A stretch of DNA of 64,000 nt from positions 372,001 through 436,000 of the forward strand of contig NZ_QKTO01000003.1 in NCBI RefSeq assembly GCF_003234855.1, written 5' to 3'. Of this stretch, positions 23,711 through 34,157 are shown piece after piece (within the stretch, counting starts at the first letter, position 1; each line of letters starts with the position of its first letter). Both the position numbers and the translations under genes were made by a program. The notes under the pieces are model-generated. The model was not told the DNA's origin, made no database searches, and saw only the letters and a list, made by a program, of their open reading frames with translations. Source of the stretch: Curtobacterium sp. MCBD17_032 (GTDB lineage Bacteria > Actinomycetota > Actinomycetes > Actinomycetales > Microbacteriaceae).

Positions 23711-25407
23711 CGGGTCACGTCCTGTTCCTGCTGGGGGTCGGTGTCGGCGTCGGCGTCGGTGTCGGTGTCGGTGTCGGCCGGGAGGCCCGGCTCGCCTGCG
23801 ACCGTCGGCTCGCCGCTCCGGGTGGTCGCGCCGGGCACCGTGGCCGCGATCGCCTGGATCGGGAGCGCGGCACGGAAGCGGTCGAGGGAGGCGGTGAAGC
23901 CGTCGACGTCGCGGTCGTCCGGGTCGACGACGTCCGCCGCAGCACTCCCGAAGACGGTGGTGTCGAGGTACTCGGCGAGCGACGTGTCGGCGGCGTGCTC
24001 GAGGTAGGCGGCGAGGACGGCGATGCCCCATGCCCCGCCCTCGCTCGCGGTGGCCTCGAGCGCGACCGGCACGCGGAGGGCGGCGGCGAGCTGGCGCTGC
24101 GGCAGTCCGGGCGTGCGGAAGAGCCCGCCGTGCGCGGTCATCCGGTCGACGGTGACGCGCTCGCCGTGCAGGACCTCCATGCCGATCGCGAGCGTCGCGA
24201 ACGCACCCATGAGCTCGGCGCGGACGAGGTTGCCGAGCGTGAACCGGGCGTCGGGCGCACGGAGGAGCAGCGGTCGGCCGGCCGCAACGCCGGTGACGGG
24301 CTCGCCCGCGAGGTAGTTCACGGCGAGCAGCCCGCCCGCGTCGGGGTCGGCGGCGGCGGCCTCGTCGAGGAGCGTGCGGAACACGGTGTCGGCGTCGACC
24401 GGGCTGCCGGCGGCCTCGGCGAACCGCCCGAAGACCCGGGCCCAGCTGCCGATCTCGCTCGCACCGTTGTTGCAGTGCACCATCGCGACGGCGTCACCGG
24501 CGGGCGTGGTGACGACGTCGAGCTCCTCGTGCGGGGTCGACAGCGGTTGTTCGAGCACGACCATCGCGAAGATGCTCGTGCCGACGCTGACGTTGCCGGT
24601 GCGCTGGGCGACGGCGTTCGTGGCCACCATCCCGGTGCCGGCGTCACCCTCGGGCGGGCAGAGCGGGGCGCCGGGCTGCAGCGCGCCGGAGGCGTCGAGC
24701 CACGCAGCGCCCTCCGGGGTCAGCGCGCCGGCGTCCTGCCCGGCGACGAGCACCTCGGGCAGCAGGGCACGGAGGTCGTCGACGCCGATGAGGTCCTGCG
24801 CGGTCGCGAGCATCGCGGCGTCGTAGTCCTGCGTCGCCGGGTCGATCGGGAACATGCCGGAGGCGTCACCGACACCGAGGACGTCCCGGCCGGTCAGGCG
24901 GCGGTGCACGTACCCGGCGAGCGTCGTGACGCCGTCGATGTGCGCGACGTGCTGCTCGTCGTCGAGGACGGCCTGGTACAGGTGCGCGACCGACCAGCGG
25001 AGCGGGATGTTGAAGCCGAGCGCGTCGCTGAGCGCGGCGGCCGCAGGGCCCGTCGAGGTGTTGCGCCAGGTGCGGAAGGGGACGAGGAGGTCGCCCGCTG
25101 CGTCGAACGGCAGGTAGCCGTGCATCATGGCCGAGACGCCGACCGCGCGGAACGTCGTCGGGACGGAGCCGTGCTGCTCCTGGACGTCGGCGACCAGCGC
25201 GGCGTACGCGGCGCGGACACCGGTCTCGACCGCCGCCAGCGGGTAGGTCCAGCGGCCGTCGACGTACTCGTTCTCCCACTCGTGCGAGCCGGAGGCGATG
25301 ACCGTCAGGTCCTCTCCCACCAGGCACGCCTTGATGCGGGTCGAACCGAGTTCGATGCCGAGGGTCGTGCGGCCGTCCGCGATCTCGCGGGTCCGGTCGT
25401 CGCTCAT
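23707..25407 (-). CDS. araB: L-ribulokinase, FGGY family
   Basis: A 566-residue sugar kinase that phosphorylates L-ribulose. The ATP-binding start is [15 protein letters not shown]; the catalytic core is in [13 protein letters not shown], and [13 protein letters not shown] and [15 protein letters not shown] mark the second ATPase domain. This is the araBDA-type ribulokinase of actinobacteria. The last 30 residues are low-complexity Asp/Thr/Ala repeats encoded by a 6-bp microsatellite. GCAGGAGGCC precedes the ATG. It is the first gene of the ara operon, behind a promoter carrying two LacI-type operators. Confidence 0.93.
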   Translation of the reverse strand: MSDDRTREIADGRTTLGIELGSTRIKACLVGEDLTVIASGSHEWENEYVDGRWTYPLAAVETGVRAAYAALVADVQEQHGSVPTTFRAVGVSAMMHGYLPFDAAGDLLVPFRTWRNTSTGPAAAALSDALGFNIPLRWSVAHLYQAVLDDEQHVAHIDGVTTLAGYVHRRLTGRDVLGVGDASGMFPIDPATQDYDAAMLATAQDLIGVDDLRALLPEVLVAGQDAGALTPEGAAWLDASGALQPGAPLCPPEGDAGTGMVATNAVAQRTGNVSVGTSIFAMVVLEQPLSTPHEELDVVTTPAGDAVAMVHCNNGASEIGSWARVFGRFAEAAGSPVDADTVFRTLLDEAAAADPDAGGLLAVNYLAGEPVTGVAAGRPLLLRAPDARFTLGNLVRAELMGAFATLAIGMEVLHGERVTVDRMTAHGGLFRTPGLPQRQLAAALRVPVALEATASEGGAWGIAVLAAYLEHAADTSLAEYLDTTVFGSAAADVVDPDDRDVDGFTASLDRFRAALPIQAIAATVPGATTRSGEPTVAGEPGLPADTDTDTDADADTDPQQEQDVTR

Positions 25408-25432
25408 GGGGGCCTCCTGCTCTCGCCGTCGA

Positions 25433-25444
25433 GTGAGCGCTCAC
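25433..25444. promoter_or_regulatory. LacI-type operator O2 of araBDA
   Basis: A perfect palindrome GTGAGCGCTCAC directly downstream of the -10 element, so it covers the expected transcription start. It is the same 12-mer as the sites at 25455, 28553, 48053 and 48134. Confidence 0.85.
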
Positions 25445-25474
25445 ACCGTAGCGCGTGAGCGCTCACGCGGACAA
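25445..25474 (-). promoter_or_regulatory. araBDA promoter
   Basis: On the minus strand, -35 TTGTCC (25469-25474), an 18-bp spacer and -10 TACGGT (25445-25450). One operator lies in the spacer and another directly after the -10, a layout that suits repression by blocking RNA polymerase. Confidence 0.6.
25453..25468. promoter_or_regulatory. LacI-type operator O1 of araBDA
   Basis: An extended 16-bp perfect palindrome GCGTGAGCGCTCACGC filling the -35/-10 spacer. Its centre is 22 bp from that of O2, two helical turns, so two repressor dimers could bind the same DNA face. Confidence 0.85.
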
Positions 25475-25500
25475 CTCGTCGGCCGTGTCGGCGGGGCGTC

Positions 25501-27396
25501 CTACCCGACCGGGAGGAACACGCGCATGGTCGACGGACCCCGGTTCCCCCACGACGCGTACGGCACCAGCCGGACGGGTTCGGCTGCCCCGTCGTCCACG
25601 GACGTCGCCCCGTACGGCAGCGCACCGTCGGCGCGCACCGACCGCGGCCGGAGCCACACCCGGACGTCGTCCGGACCGTCGTCCTCCGGCACGGAGTCCG
25701 CGACGAGGACGACCTCCCCGACGTCCCGACCGAGGTCGGTCGACTCCAGGGCGTAGACGAGCGGGCCTCGTTCGACGGCGAGCGTGCCGCGGACCGCGTC
25801 GATCCGCGGGTCCGGAGCAGTGAGCCGTGCGGCCACCGGCACCCGGAGCACGACCCGATCCCCCGGGACGAACGCGCGCTCGACGGTCACGGTCTGCTCG
25901 CCGGCCACCTGACGGGAGCCGTCCGGCGTCTCGAGTGTGGCCTCGCCGGCCCACGAGGGCACGCGGAGCCGGAGCGCGACCGGGATGCCGGTCGCCCGGG
26001 TCGCCTCGACGACGACGGTGCCGTCGGTCGGCCACCCAGAGCGCACCCGGAAACCGACCTGGGCGCCGCCGGGCAGGGTCAGCTCGATGTCGAGGTCGCC
26101 GTACTGGTGCAGCTGCAGGCCGTCGTCGGTCATCGTCGCGAAGACCGACTCGACACTGGCCAGGGTCCGGGCGAGGTTCGTCGGGCAGCACGACACCGCG
26201 AACCACGGCGCGCGGAGGCTCGACAGGGCGCGGTCGCTGAGGTCGCCCTCCGGGGGCACCGCGCCCTCGACGCGCTGGTGCATCGTGTTCGCGTAGAAGA
26301 ACGCCCGACCGTCCGCGCGGGGTGCCACCATGACGGCGTTGTACAGCGTGCGCTCGATGAGGTCCGCGTACTTCGACTCCCCCGTCTCGAGCAGCAGACG
26401 CCACGACACCATGTTCGACGCGATCGCCGCGCAGGTCTCGCCGTACTCGCGGTCCGGTGGCAGCTCGAAGTCGGCCCCGAACGCCTCGTCCTGGTGGTGG
26501 GAGCCCATCGCACCGGTCAGGTAGGTGCGCGTGGCCACGGTGTTGGACCACTGCCGTTCGACTGCGGCGACGAGATCCGCGTCGCCGGTCTCGACCGCGA
26601 CGTCGACCGCTCCCGCCGCCAGGTACATCGCCCGGACGGCGTGCCCGCGCCAGACGTCGGCCTCCCGCACCGGCACGTCGTCCTGGAAGTACTCCGGACC
26701 GAAGGCGATCGGCCCGAGCCGACCGTGTCCGCGTCGTTCGATGAAGAGCTGGGCCAGCCGGACGTACCGGACGTCGCCGGTCGCCCGACCGAGCTCGACG
26801 AGGGCCGGTTCGATCTCCGGGTGGCCGCACACCGCCTCCCGTCCGCCGTCCCCGAACACCACGACCAGGTGGTCGGCGACGCGGACCGCCACGTCGACCA
26901 ACCGCCCGCTGCCGGCCGTCCGGAGCCGGGCGACGGCCGCCTGGATGAGGTGGCCCATGCAGTAGAGCTCGTGGCCCCACTCGAGGTCCGACCACCGGGG
27001 CCGCTGCCACGGCCGTCCGAACGCGGTGTGCAGGTACCCGTCATCGTCCTGGGCGGCGGCGACCCGGTCGACGAGCCGCTCGTACCGCACCTGGAGCTCC
27101 GCGTCCCCGGTGCGTCCGAGCTCCCAGGCCATGGCCTCGAGGAGCTTGTACACCTCGGAGTCGACGAACTCGATACCCGCGTGCTCGAACGGCGCACCGG
27201 TGGCCGCACCGTCGAAGTTGCCGGCCCAGCCGATCCGCTCGATCCAGTCCTCGCAGTGCCGGAGCACGGCGCTCCCGTTCCGCTCCTGCCACGCTCCCCA
27301 GTACCCGGCACCCAGGCGGAGGGCACCGTGCGGCAGGGGGCGCAGGGCCGAGGTGGAGGGCGAGACAGGGCCGGTTGCGGGAGACGTCGTCGTCAT
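25501..27396 (-). CDS. GH127 beta-L-arabinofuranosidase
   Basis: A 631-residue cytoplasmic enzyme of family GH127 (formerly DUF1680), which removes beta-L-arabinofuranose from arabino-oligosaccharides. The (alpha/alpha)6 barrel carries GETCAAIASNMVSWRLL and the Cys-rich VSCCPTNLARTLAS motif, corresponding to the zinc-binding cysteines, one of which is the proposed nucleophile in HypBA1. There is no signal peptide, so the substrate must be imported first. It lies 9 bp after the LacI gene on the same strand and is probably co-transcribed with it. Confidence 0.9.
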   Translation of the reverse strand: MTTTSPATGPVSPSTSALRPLPHGALRLGAGYWGAWQERNGSAVLRHCEDWIERIGWAGNFDGAATGAPFEHAGIEFVDSEVYKLLEAMAWELGRTGDAELQVRYERLVDRVAAAQDDDGYLHTAFGRPWQRPRWSDLEWGHELYCMGHLIQAAVARLRTAGSGRLVDVAVRVADHLVVVFGDGGREAVCGHPEIEPALVELGRATGDVRYVRLAQLFIERRGHGRLGPIAFGPEYFQDDVPVREADVWRGHAVRAMYLAAGAVDVAVETGDADLVAAVERQWSNTVATRTYLTGAMGSHHQDEAFGADFELPPDREYGETCAAIASNMVSWRLLLETGESKYADLIERTLYNAVMVAPRADGRAFFYANTMHQRVEGAVPPEGDLSDRALSSLRAPWFAVSCCPTNLARTLASVESVFATMTDDGLQLHQYGDLDIELTLPGGAQVGFRVRSGWPTDGTVVVEATRATGIPVALRLRVPSWAGEATLETPDGSRQVAGEQTVTVERAFVPGDRVVLRVPVAARLTAPDPRIDAVRGTLAVERGPLVYALESTDLGRDVGEVVLVADSVPEDDGPDDVRVWLRPRSVRADGALPYGATSVDDGAAEPVRLVPYASWGNRGPSTMRVFLPVG

Positions 27397-27405
27397 GGCG
27401 CGAGG

Positions 27406-28464
27406 CTACGCCGAGCGCCGCACCACCAGCTCCGGCTGCAGCAGTGCCTCGTCGTGCTGGCCGCCCTCGAGCAGCGCCCGGGCCGAGGCGAGCACGCGCT
27501 CCCCCATCGCCTGGAAGTCCTGGCGCACGGTGGTCAGCGGCGGGGTGAAGTGCGCCGCCTCCGGGATGTCGTCGAAGCCCACGACGGCGACGTCGTCGGG
27601 GACGCGCAGGCCCTCCTCCGCGAAGGCGTGCAGCACGCCGAGCGCCATCTGGTCGTTGCCCGCGAAGACCGCGTCGACGGCCGTGACGTCGAGCGAGCGC
27701 CCGGCCGCGAACCCGCTCGCCGGGGTCCAGTCGCCGTCGAGCACGACCGGGGTGAGCCCGCGGGCGCGCATGGTCCGCTCGTAGGTGGCACGGCGCACCT
27801 CGCCCTCCTGCGAGATGCCGGGGCCGGCGATGTGCACGATCCGCCGGTGTCCGCGGTCGAACAGGTGCTGCAACGCCATGGTCGTCCCGGCGGCCTGGTC
27901 GATGGCGACGGCGGAGACGGTGGCACCGCCGCTCCCGGGCACGACCAGGTCGGTCGGCACGGCGTCCCGCTGGACCGCGTTCGCGACCACGACGGGCACC
28001 GTCACGGCCATGGTCAGCGAGGCGAGGGCGTCGAGCACCCGGTTGTCGGCGGCGACGAGGACCACGGCGGCGACGTCCTGGGCGAGCAGTGTCGTGAGCG
28101 CCTCGGACAGGTCGACCGGCCGGGGGTCGTCGGGCAGCGTCGAGAGGAGCACGTGGTACCCGGCGGTGCGCGCGGCCCGCTCGAACCCGATCGCGGTGCT
28201 CGACGGTCCGTACAGCGCGTCCCCCGCACTGACCAGGCCGAGCGCCCGGCTCCGTCCGCCGGCCAGGGCCCGGGCAGCGGCGCGCGGACGGTAGCCGAGC
28301 TCCCCGATCGCGGTCGTCACCCGCGACCGGAAGCCGTCCCGGACCGTCGGGTCCCCGTTGATCACGCGGCTCACGGTCTGGTGCGAGACGCCCGCGCGCT
28401 CGGCGACGTCGAAGATCGTCGGGGCCTTGCGGGGCCTGCCGTTCGGCGTCGTCGTCGTGCTCAC
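27406..28464 (-). CDS. LacI family repressor, likely arabinose regulon
   Basis: A 352-residue regulator. The helix-turn-helix and hinge are at about residues 13-65 ([32 protein letters not shown]); a periplasmic-binding-protein-like sensor domain follows ([35 protein letters not shown]). The GTG start at 28464 was preferred; an upstream start would add 22 basic residues. It is divergent from chvE-mmsAB and next to GH127 and araBDA. Together with the five identical GTGAGCGCTCAC sites, this makes it the best candidate for their repressor, released by arabinose or a derivative (inference). Confidence 0.88.
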   Translation of the reverse strand: MSTTTTPNGRPRKAPTIFDVAERAGVSHQTVSRVINGDPTVRDGFRSRVTTAIGELGYRPRAAARALAGGRSRALGLVSAGDALYGPSSTAIGFERAARTAGYHVLLSTLPDDPRPVDLSEALTTLLAQDVAAVVLVAADNRVLDALASLTMAVTVPVVVANAVQRDAVPTDLVVPGSGGATVSAVAIDQAAGTTMALQHLFDRGHRRIVHIAGPGISQEGEVRRATYERTMRARGLTPVVLDGDWTPASGFAAGRSLDVTAVDAVFAGNDQMALGVLHAFAEEGLRVPDDVAVVGFDDIPEAAHFTPPLTTVRQDFQAMGERVLASARALLEGGQHDEALLQPELVVRRSA

Positions 28465-28523
28465 CCGGTCACCGTACCGCGGCGTTCGTCCGGGGCGGCG
28501 CATACCGATACGGTCACGACGAG

Positions 28524-28552
28524 TTGACACCGTGTACCAGAACCAACATGAT
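28524..28552 (+). promoter_or_regulatory. chvE-mmsAB promoter
   Basis: A consensus -35 TTGACA (28524-28529), a 17-bp spacer and -10 CATGAT (28547-28552). A LacI-type operator begins on the next base, so the repressor would cover the start site. Confidence 0.75.
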
Positions 28553-28564
28553 GTGAGCGCTCAC
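28553..28564. promoter_or_regulatory. LacI-type operator of chvE-mmsAB
   Basis: A perfect GTGAGCGCTCAC palindrome directly following the -10 box of the importer promoter, identical to the araBDA and GH51 sites. Confidence 0.88.
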
Positions 28565-28648
28565 TTGGAGCATCACATCCCCAGCGGGACACAGCAGCCC
28601 CGCACCCGAGCGCGTCGACGTCGACGCGAGAGGAACAGAGGTACTTCG

Positions 28649-29785
28649 ATGAAGAAGCGCAGGATCGTCGCGAGCGTCACCGCTCTCGGTCTCGCCCTCT
28701 CCCTGGCCGCCTGCTCTGCCGGCGGCCGCGGTGCCACCGGCTCTGACAGCGGCGGCGACAGCAACGGCAACAAGGGCGCCCTCGTCGGCGTCGCGATGCC
28801 GACCAAGGTCTCCGAGCGGTGGATCAAGGACGGCGACGCCGTCAAGAGCAGCCTCGAGAAGGCCGGCTACAAGGTCGACCTCGAGTACGCGGACAACAAG
28901 ATCCCGCAGCAGGTCCAGCAGGTCAGCAACATGATCACCAAGGGCGCGAAGGTCCTCATCGTCGCGTCCATCGACGGTGGATCGCTGTCCGACCAGCTCG
29001 ACGCCGCGGCCGACGCCGGCATCAAGGTCATCTCCTACGACCGCCTGCTCACCGGCAACGAGAACGTCGACTACTACGTGTCGTTCGACAACTACAAGGT
29101 CGGTGTCGACCAGGCGACCTCGCTCCTCACCGGCCTCGGACTCGTCGACGCCGACGGCAAGAAGACCGACGAGAAGGGCCCCTTCAACATCGAGGTGTTC
29201 GCCGGCTCGCCCGACGACAACAACGCCACGTTCTTCTTCAACGGCGCGATGGACACCCTCAAGCCGTACCTCGAGGACGGCACGCTGACGATCGGCTCCG
29301 GCCAGGACGGCTTCACGCAGGCCGCGACCCAGCAGTGGGACCCGGCGCTCGCCAAGGCCCGCATGCAGAACCTCGTGGCGAAGTCGTACTCCGGCGGCAC
29401 CAAGCTCGACGGCGTGCTCTCCCCGTACGACGGCATCTCGATCGGCATCATCTCGGCGCTCCAGGGTGCCGGCTACGGTTCGTCCGACCGACCGCTCCCG
29501 GTCGTCACCGGCCAGGACGCCGAGGCCGCCTCGGTGAAGTCGATCATCGCCGGCCAGCAGTACTCGACCATCTATAAGGACACGCGCCAGCTGGCCGACA
29601 AGTCCGCGTCGATGGCCCAGGACCTGCTCTCGGGCAAGAAGCCCGAGGTCAACGACACCAAGACCTACGACAACAAGGTCAAGGTCGTCCCGACGTTCCT
29701 GTTCCAGCCGACGGTGGTCACCAAGGACAACTACGAGAAGGTCCTCGTCGACTCCGGGTACTACACGGACGCCGACCTCAAGTAG
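28649..29785 (+). CDS. chvE: Monosaccharide-binding lipoprotein (ChvE/XylF type)
   Basis: A 378-residue CUT2-type sugar-binding protein. The leader [10 protein letters not shown] and the lipobox LAAC (lipidated Cys22) anchor it outside the membrane; a Gly/Ser/Asn linker follows. The family signature [20 protein letters not shown] and the two-lobed core ([26 protein letters not shown]) match the ChvE multiple-sugar-binding proteins, which bind arabinose, xylose, galactose or glucose. The operator and neighbouring araBDA favour L-arabinose. It is first in the importer operon and is followed by a hairpin. Confidence 0.92.
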   Translation: MKKRRIVASVTALGLALSLAACSAGGRGATGSDSGGDSNGNKGALVGVAMPTKVSERWIKDGDAVKSSLEKAGYKVDLEYADNKIPQQVQQVSNMITKGAKVLIVASIDGGSLSDQLDAAADAGIKVISYDRLLTGNENVDYYVSFDNYKVGVDQATSLLTGLGLVDADGKKTDEKGPFNIEVFAGSPDDNNATFFFNGAMDTLKPYLEDGTLTIGSGQDGFTQAATQQWDPALAKARMQNLVAKSYSGGTKLDGVLSPYDGISIGIISALQGAGYGSSDRPLPVVTGQDAEAASVKSIIAGQQYSTIYKDTRQLADKSASMAQDLLSGKKPEVNDTKTYDNKVKVVPTFLFQPTVVTKDNYEKVLVDSGYYTDADLK

Positions 29786-29800
29786 GTCGCAACCCTCCCT

Positions 29801-29845
29801 CGGACGGGAGGCCCGGTGCCGGGCCGGCACCGGGCCTCCCGTCCG
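29801..29845. terminator. 20-bp hairpin (family member B) between chvE and mmsA
   Basis: Arms 29801-29820 and 29826-29845 pair perfectly over 20 bp with a 5-nt loop; the arm core is the same as at 7150. It lies inside the operon, so it probably causes partial termination or protects the binding-protein mRNA and so raises the level of binding protein over transporter. Confidence 0.8.
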
Positions 29846-29893
29846 TCCCCACCCACTCGCGCGCCGTCCCGGCGCCCAACGGAAGGCGGTCCC

Positions 29894-31444
29894 GTGGCGG
29901 ACACCATCCTCGAGATGCGCGACATCACCAAGACGTTCCCCGGCGTCAAGGCCCTGCAGAACGTCTCGCTCCAGGTCGAACGGGGCCAGGTCCACGCGAT
30001 CTGCGGTGAGAACGGCGCGGGCAAGTCCACGCTCATGAAGGTCCTGTCCGGCGTCTACCCGGCCGGCAGCTTCGAGGGCGAGATCCTGCTCGACGGCAAG
30101 CCGGTCTCGTTCTCGAACATCAACGACTCCGAGGACGCCGGCGTCGTCATCATCCACCAGGAGCTCGCGCTGAGCCCCTACCTGTCGATCGCCGAGAACA
30201 TCTTCCTCGGGAACGAGCGCTCCAAGGGCGGCTTCATCGACTGGAACAAGACGAACCTCGAGGCCGCGACGCTCCTGAAGCGCGTCGGGCTCAAGGACAA
30301 CCCGATCACGAAGATCACGGACATCGGCGTCGGCAAGCAGCAGCTCGTCGAGATCGCGAAGGCGCTCTCGAAGAAGGTGAAGCTCCTCATCCTCGACGAG
30401 CCCACCGCAGCGCTGAACGACGACGACTCCGCGCACCTGCTCGACCTGATCCGCTCGCTGCAGGCCGAGGGCATGACGGCGATCATCATCAGCCACAAGC
30501 TCAACGAGATCAAGGCGATCGCGGACAAGGTCACGATCATCCGTGACGGCCAGACCATCGAGACCCTCGACATGCACGCCGGCGAGGTCTCCGAGGACCG
30601 CATCATCCGCGGCATGGTCGGCCGCGATCTCTCCACCCGCTACCCGGAGCACGAGTCGAAGATCGGCGAAGAGCTCCTGCGCATCGAGGACTGGACCGTC
30701 CACCACCCCCTCGACGCCTCCCGCGAGATCATCCACCAGGCGAACCTCACCGTCCGCGCCGGCGAGATCGTCGGGATCGCCGGGCTGATGGGCGCCGGCC
30801 GCACCGAGCTGGCGATGAGCGTCTTCGGGCACTCGTACGGCACCGGGATCAGCGGCACCGTCTACAAGCGCGGCACCCCGATCAAGACGAACACGGTCAC
30901 CGCCGCGATCGACAACGGCCTGGCCTACGCGACCGAGGACCGGAAGCGCTACGGCCTCAACCTGATCGACGACATCAAGCGGAACGTCTCCGGCTCGGCA
31001 CTCGGCAAGCTCGCCAAGTGGGGCTTCGTGAACGGCTCTGAGGAGACGACCGTCGCGCGCCAGTTCCTCAAGAACATGAACATCAAGGCGCCGACCGTGA
31101 ACGCGGTGACCGGCAAGCTCTCCGGCGGGAACCAGCAGAAGGTCGTCCTGTCGAAGTGGATGTACTCCGACCCGGACGTGCTCATCCTCGACGAGCCGAC
31201 CCGCGGCATCGACGTCGGCGCGAAGTACGAGATCTACACGATCATCAACGCGCTCGCGGACCAGGGGAAGGGGATCATCGTCATCTCCTCCGAACTCCCC
31301 GAGCTGCTCGGCATCTGCGACCGCATCTACACGCTCTCCGAGGGCACCATCACCGCCGACGTCCCGCGCTCCGAGGCGTCGCCGGAAGTCCTCATGCAGT
31401 ACATGACCCAGGAACGGGAGACCCCAGTCAATGAACGCGCTTAA
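29894..31444 (+). CDS. mmsA: Monosaccharide ABC transporter ATPase with two ATP-binding domains (MmsA/GguA)
   Basis: A 516-residue fused double ATPase of the CUT2 class. Domain 1 has Walker [10 protein letters not shown], a degenerate signature ([14 protein letters not shown]) and Walker [12 protein letters not shown]. Domain 2 has a degenerate Walker A (LMGAGRTE), a full [14 protein letters not shown] signature and Walker [13 protein letters not shown]. This asymmetry is normal for the family. The GTG start follows GGAAGGCGG. The stop lies 14 bp inside the permease gene. Confidence 0.93.
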   Translation: MADTILEMRDITKTFPGVKALQNVSLQVERGQVHAICGENGAGKSTLMKVLSGVYPAGSFEGEILLDGKPVSFSNINDSEDAGVVIIHQELALSPYLSIAENIFLGNERSKGGFIDWNKTNLEAATLLKRVGLKDNPITKITDIGVGKQQLVEIAKALSKKVKLLILDEPTAALNDDDSAHLLDLIRSLQAEGMTAIIISHKLNEIKAIADKVTIIRDGQTIETLDMHAGEVSEDRIIRGMVGRDLSTRYPEHESKIGEELLRIEDWTVHHPLDASREIIHQANLTVRAGEIVGIAGLMGAGRTELAMSVFGHSYGTGISGTVYKRGTPIKTNTVTAAIDNGLAYATEDRKRYGLNLIDDIKRNVSGSALGKLAKWGFVNGSEETTVARQFLKNMNIKAPTVNAVTGKLSGGNQQKVVLSKWMYSDPDVLILDEPTRGIDVGAKYEIYTIINALADQGKGIIVISSELPELLGICDRIYTLSEGTITADVPRSEASPEVLMQYMTQERETPVNERA

Positions 31445-32612
31445 GTCCGCCGCCAGCTACCTCACCGGGCAGCTCCGACAGATCGGCCTGTTCATCGCGC
31501 TGATCGTCATCGTCATCTTCTTCCAGGTGACGACGAACGGCATCACGCTGGCCCCGATCAACGTCTCGAACCTGATCGTCCAGAACAGCTACATCCTGAT
31601 CCTCGCGATCGGCATGGTGATGGTGATCATCGCCGGCCACATCGACCTCTCCGTCGGTTCGGTCGTCGCGTTCACCGGTGCCATGGCGGGCGTCATGATC
31701 ACCCAGTGGGGCATCCCCTGGCCGATCGCGGTCGTCCTCTGCCTCGTCCTCGGCGCACTGGTCGGCGCGTGGCAGGGCTTCTGGATCGCCTACTTCGGGA
31801 TCCCGGCATTCATCGTGACCCTGGCGGGCATGCTCGCCTTCCGCGGTGCCGCGCAGATCGCCCTGCAGAACCAGCAGATCTCGCCCTTCCCGGACGGTTT
31901 CCGCTCGCTCGGCTCCGGCTTCCTGCCGTCCTTCGGCACCTCGGGCTACGAGCCGCTCACGATGATCCTCGGCCTCGCCGCCGCCGCGATCCTCGTCATC
32001 ACCGGCTTCCGTGGTCGTGCGACCCGTCGCAAGTACCAGCTCGAGGACGAGCCGTTCGCGTGGTTCATCACCAAGATGGCGTTCACGGTCGCGCTGGTCA
32101 TCTTCATCGCGCTGCTGCTCGCCAGCTACAACGGCACCCCGATCGTCCTCGTGATCCTCGGCGTCCTGGTCATCGCGTACTCGATGGTCATGCGCAGCGC
32201 GGTCTTCGGTCGCCACATCTACGCGATCGGTGGCAACCCGCTGGCCGCACAGCTCTCCGGCGTCAAGACGAAGCGCGTCACGTTCCTGCTCTTCGTCAAC
32301 ATGGGTGTCATCTCGGCCCTCGCCGGCGTCGTCTTCACCGGCCAGCTCAACCTCGCCTCGCCGAGCGCGGGCAACGGCTTCGAGCTCGACGCCATCGCGG
32401 CCGTGTTCATCGGTGGCGCTGCCGTCACCGGTGGCATCGGTACGGTCCCGGGCGCGATCGTCGGTGGTCTCATCATCGGTCTGCTCAACAACGGCATGTC
32501 GATCCTCGGTGTCGGTTCCGAGTTCCAGCAGCTCATCAAGGGTCTGGTGCTCCTCGCCGCCGTCGCGTTCGACGTCTTCAACAAGCGTCGCGCCGCCTCG
32601 GCCCGGAAGTAG
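31431..32612 (+). CDS. mmsB: Monosaccharide ABC transporter permease (MmsB/GguB)
   Basis: A 393-residue permease of the CUT2 class (BPD_transp_2 fold) with about ten membrane segments. Family landmarks include [55 protein letters not shown] and the final NNGMSILGV. It overlaps the ATPase gene by 14 bp. A clear intrinsic terminator follows, ending the chvE-mmsA-mmsB operon. Confidence 0.93.
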   Translation: MNALKSAASYLTGQLRQIGLFIALIVIVIFFQVTTNGITLAPINVSNLIVQNSYILILAIGMVMVIIAGHIDLSVGSVVAFTGAMAGVMITQWGIPWPIAVVLCLVLGALVGAWQGFWIAYFGIPAFIVTLAGMLAFRGAAQIALQNQQISPFPDGFRSLGSGFLPSFGTSGYEPLTMILGLAAAAILVITGFRGRATRRKYQLEDEPFAWFITKMAFTVALVIFIALLLASYNGTPIVLVILGVLVIAYSMVMRSAVFGRHIYAIGGNPLAAQLSGVKTKRVTFLLFVNMGVISALAGVVFTGQLNLASPSAGNGFELDAIAAVFIGGAAVTGGIGTVPGAIVGGLIIGLLNNGMSILGVGSEFQQLIKGLVLLAAVAFDVFNKRRAASARK

Positions 32613-32635
32613 CACCCGCGGTTCCTCCCCGAAAG

Positions 32636-32676
32636 CGACAGATCTCCGTGGAAGTCCCACGGAGATCTGTCGTTTT
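32636..32676 (+). terminator. Intrinsic terminator with T tract
   Basis: A perfect 16-bp stem, 32636-32651 with 32657-32672 (CGACAGATCTCCGTGG arm), and a 5-nt loop, followed by TTTT. This is the only classical terminator with a T run seen in the window. It ends the chvE-mmsAB transcript and could also act on the convergent GH13 gene. Confidence 0.92.
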
Positions 32677-32700
32677 CGCGTTGCCGTCAGGTCGGACGGC

Positions 32701-34065
32701 TCAGGCGGTCAGGACCGCCCAGGCGCCGGCCGGGAGGCGCAGCCCACCCTCCGACAGGTCGCCCCGGCCCGCCTCGACGCGCGTCGCGTCGGCCGCGGGC
32801 AGCACCACCGGCTCAGGCGAGAGGTTCAGGGCGGTGACCACGGCCTCCCGGTCGGTCGCGGTCCGGAGGACCAGCGTCTCGTTCGTCAGGTGCACCACGT
32901 CCGTGTGCGCGCGGTGCAGCCACGGGTGCCGACGCCGGAGGGCGACGAGCGCCTGGTGCGCGTGCACCAGCTCGGCAGCGGTCCCGCTCGGCTCCGGCGG
33001 CGTCGCCGGGAAGGCGGGGCGGACGGCGTCGTCGCCGCCCTCGCGCTGCTCCTTGACGCCGGTCCAGCCGAACTCGTCGCCCGCGTACACCGACGGCGTG
33101 CCGGCGACGGTGAAGAGCACCGCGACGGCGTGACCGACGAACCCCTCCCCCACCGCGCTCGCGATCCGGGTGACGTCGTGGTTGCCGACGAACGTGCTCG
33201 GGGCGGAGGTCGCGAGCAACTCGTCGTGCCGCTCGATCGCGTGCGCCAGTTCGAAGCAGTTCCGGTCCGCGATGCCGTGCCAGATGCCCTGCCACAGCTC
33301 GTACTGGGTGGTCGAGTCCATCGTCGACTCCCGGACGATCGCCGCGGTGTCGCCGTGGATGACCTCGCCCGAGAACCAGGCGTCCGGGAACCGCTCGCGC
33401 ACGCGCGGCAGCACCCGGGCCCAGAACGCCGGCGGCACCGCGTAGGCGGCGTCGAGCCGCCAGCCGTCGATGCCACGCTCCAGCCAGTGCGTCATGACCG
33501 CTACGACGAGGTCCTCGGTCTGCTGCGACGCGTGGTCGAGTGCGACGAGGATGTCGTGCCCCTCGAACGACCCGACCGGTACCGGCTGCCCCGGCTGCCA
33601 GCCCGACCAGTCAACGGCGAACAAGCCCGCGGTGTCGGCGTCCGGTCCCGCGGTCTCGAGCTGGCGGAACGCCGGGTGCTCACGGCCGACGTGGTTGAAG
33701 ACGCCGTCGAGCAGCACGCGGATCCCCCGCTCGCGCGCAGCGGCCACCAGGCGGTCGAAGTCCGCGTCGTCGCCGAGTCGGGGGTCGATCCGGAAGTGGT
33801 CGACCGTGTCGTAGCCGTGCGACGAACTCGCGAAGACCGGCCCGAGCAGCAGTCCGTTCAGGCCGAGGTCCACCACGTGGTCGAGCCAGCCCTCCAGGTG
33901 CCCGAGCCGGTGCTCCACGGGACGTGCGTCGACCGTGGTGTCGGACCGGACCTCCGCGCCGACGAAGCCGAGCGGGTAGACGTGCCACCACATGACGTGC
34001 TCGACCCAGGCGGGCTCGCTCGGCCTCGTCGCGGCGGCGGGGTCCGGCTCGGCTGCTGTGTCCAT
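32701..34065 (-). CDS. GH13 family alpha-amylase/cyclomaltodextrinase-like enzyme
   Basis: A 454-residue cytoplasmic glycoside hydrolase. Catalytic regions are GVFNHVG, IDGWRLDAAYAV (nucleophile Asp), WFSGEVIHG (acid/base Glu) and FVGNHDVTR (stabilising Asp). The protein is short, with no N-terminal domain: the barrel begins at once with VMWWHVYPLGF. A C-terminal beta domain follows. It probably acts on malto-oligosaccharides or cyclodextrins. It stands alone, convergent to the importer operon; its ribosome site is weak. Confidence 0.85.
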   Translation of the reverse strand: MDTAAEPDPAAATRPSEPAWVEHVMWWHVYPLGFVGAEVRSDTTVDARPVEHRLGHLEGWLDHVVDLGLNGLLLGPVFASSSHGYDTVDHFRIDPRLGDDADFDRLVAAARERGIRVLLDGVFNHVGREHPAFRQLETAGPDADTAGLFAVDWSGWQPGQPVPVGSFEGHDILVALDHASQQTEDLVVAVMTHWLERGIDGWRLDAAYAVPPAFWARVLPRVRERFPDAWFSGEVIHGDTAAIVRESTMDSTTQYELWQGIWHGIADRNCFELAHAIERHDELLATSAPSTFVGNHDVTRIASAVGEGFVGHAVAVLFTVAGTPSVYAGDEFGWTGVKEQREGGDDAVRPAFPATPPEPSGTAAELVHAHQALVALRRRHPWLHRAHTDVVHLTNETLVLRTATDREAVVTALNLSPEPVVLPAADATRVEAGRGDLSEGGLRLPAGAWAVLTA

Positions 34066-34157
34066 CCATGCATGCTGCCAGGCGGCCCTGGCCAGGACCG
34101 TGGACCGGGGTACCGCCAGCCTGGAAGCGCGTCGGTGGCCGGGACGATCATGGGGGC

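Noticed and set aside
28514-30832. A minus-strand frame of 772 codons opposite chvE and mmsA
   Set aside because: Shadow frame; the plus-strand products match ABC families throughout.
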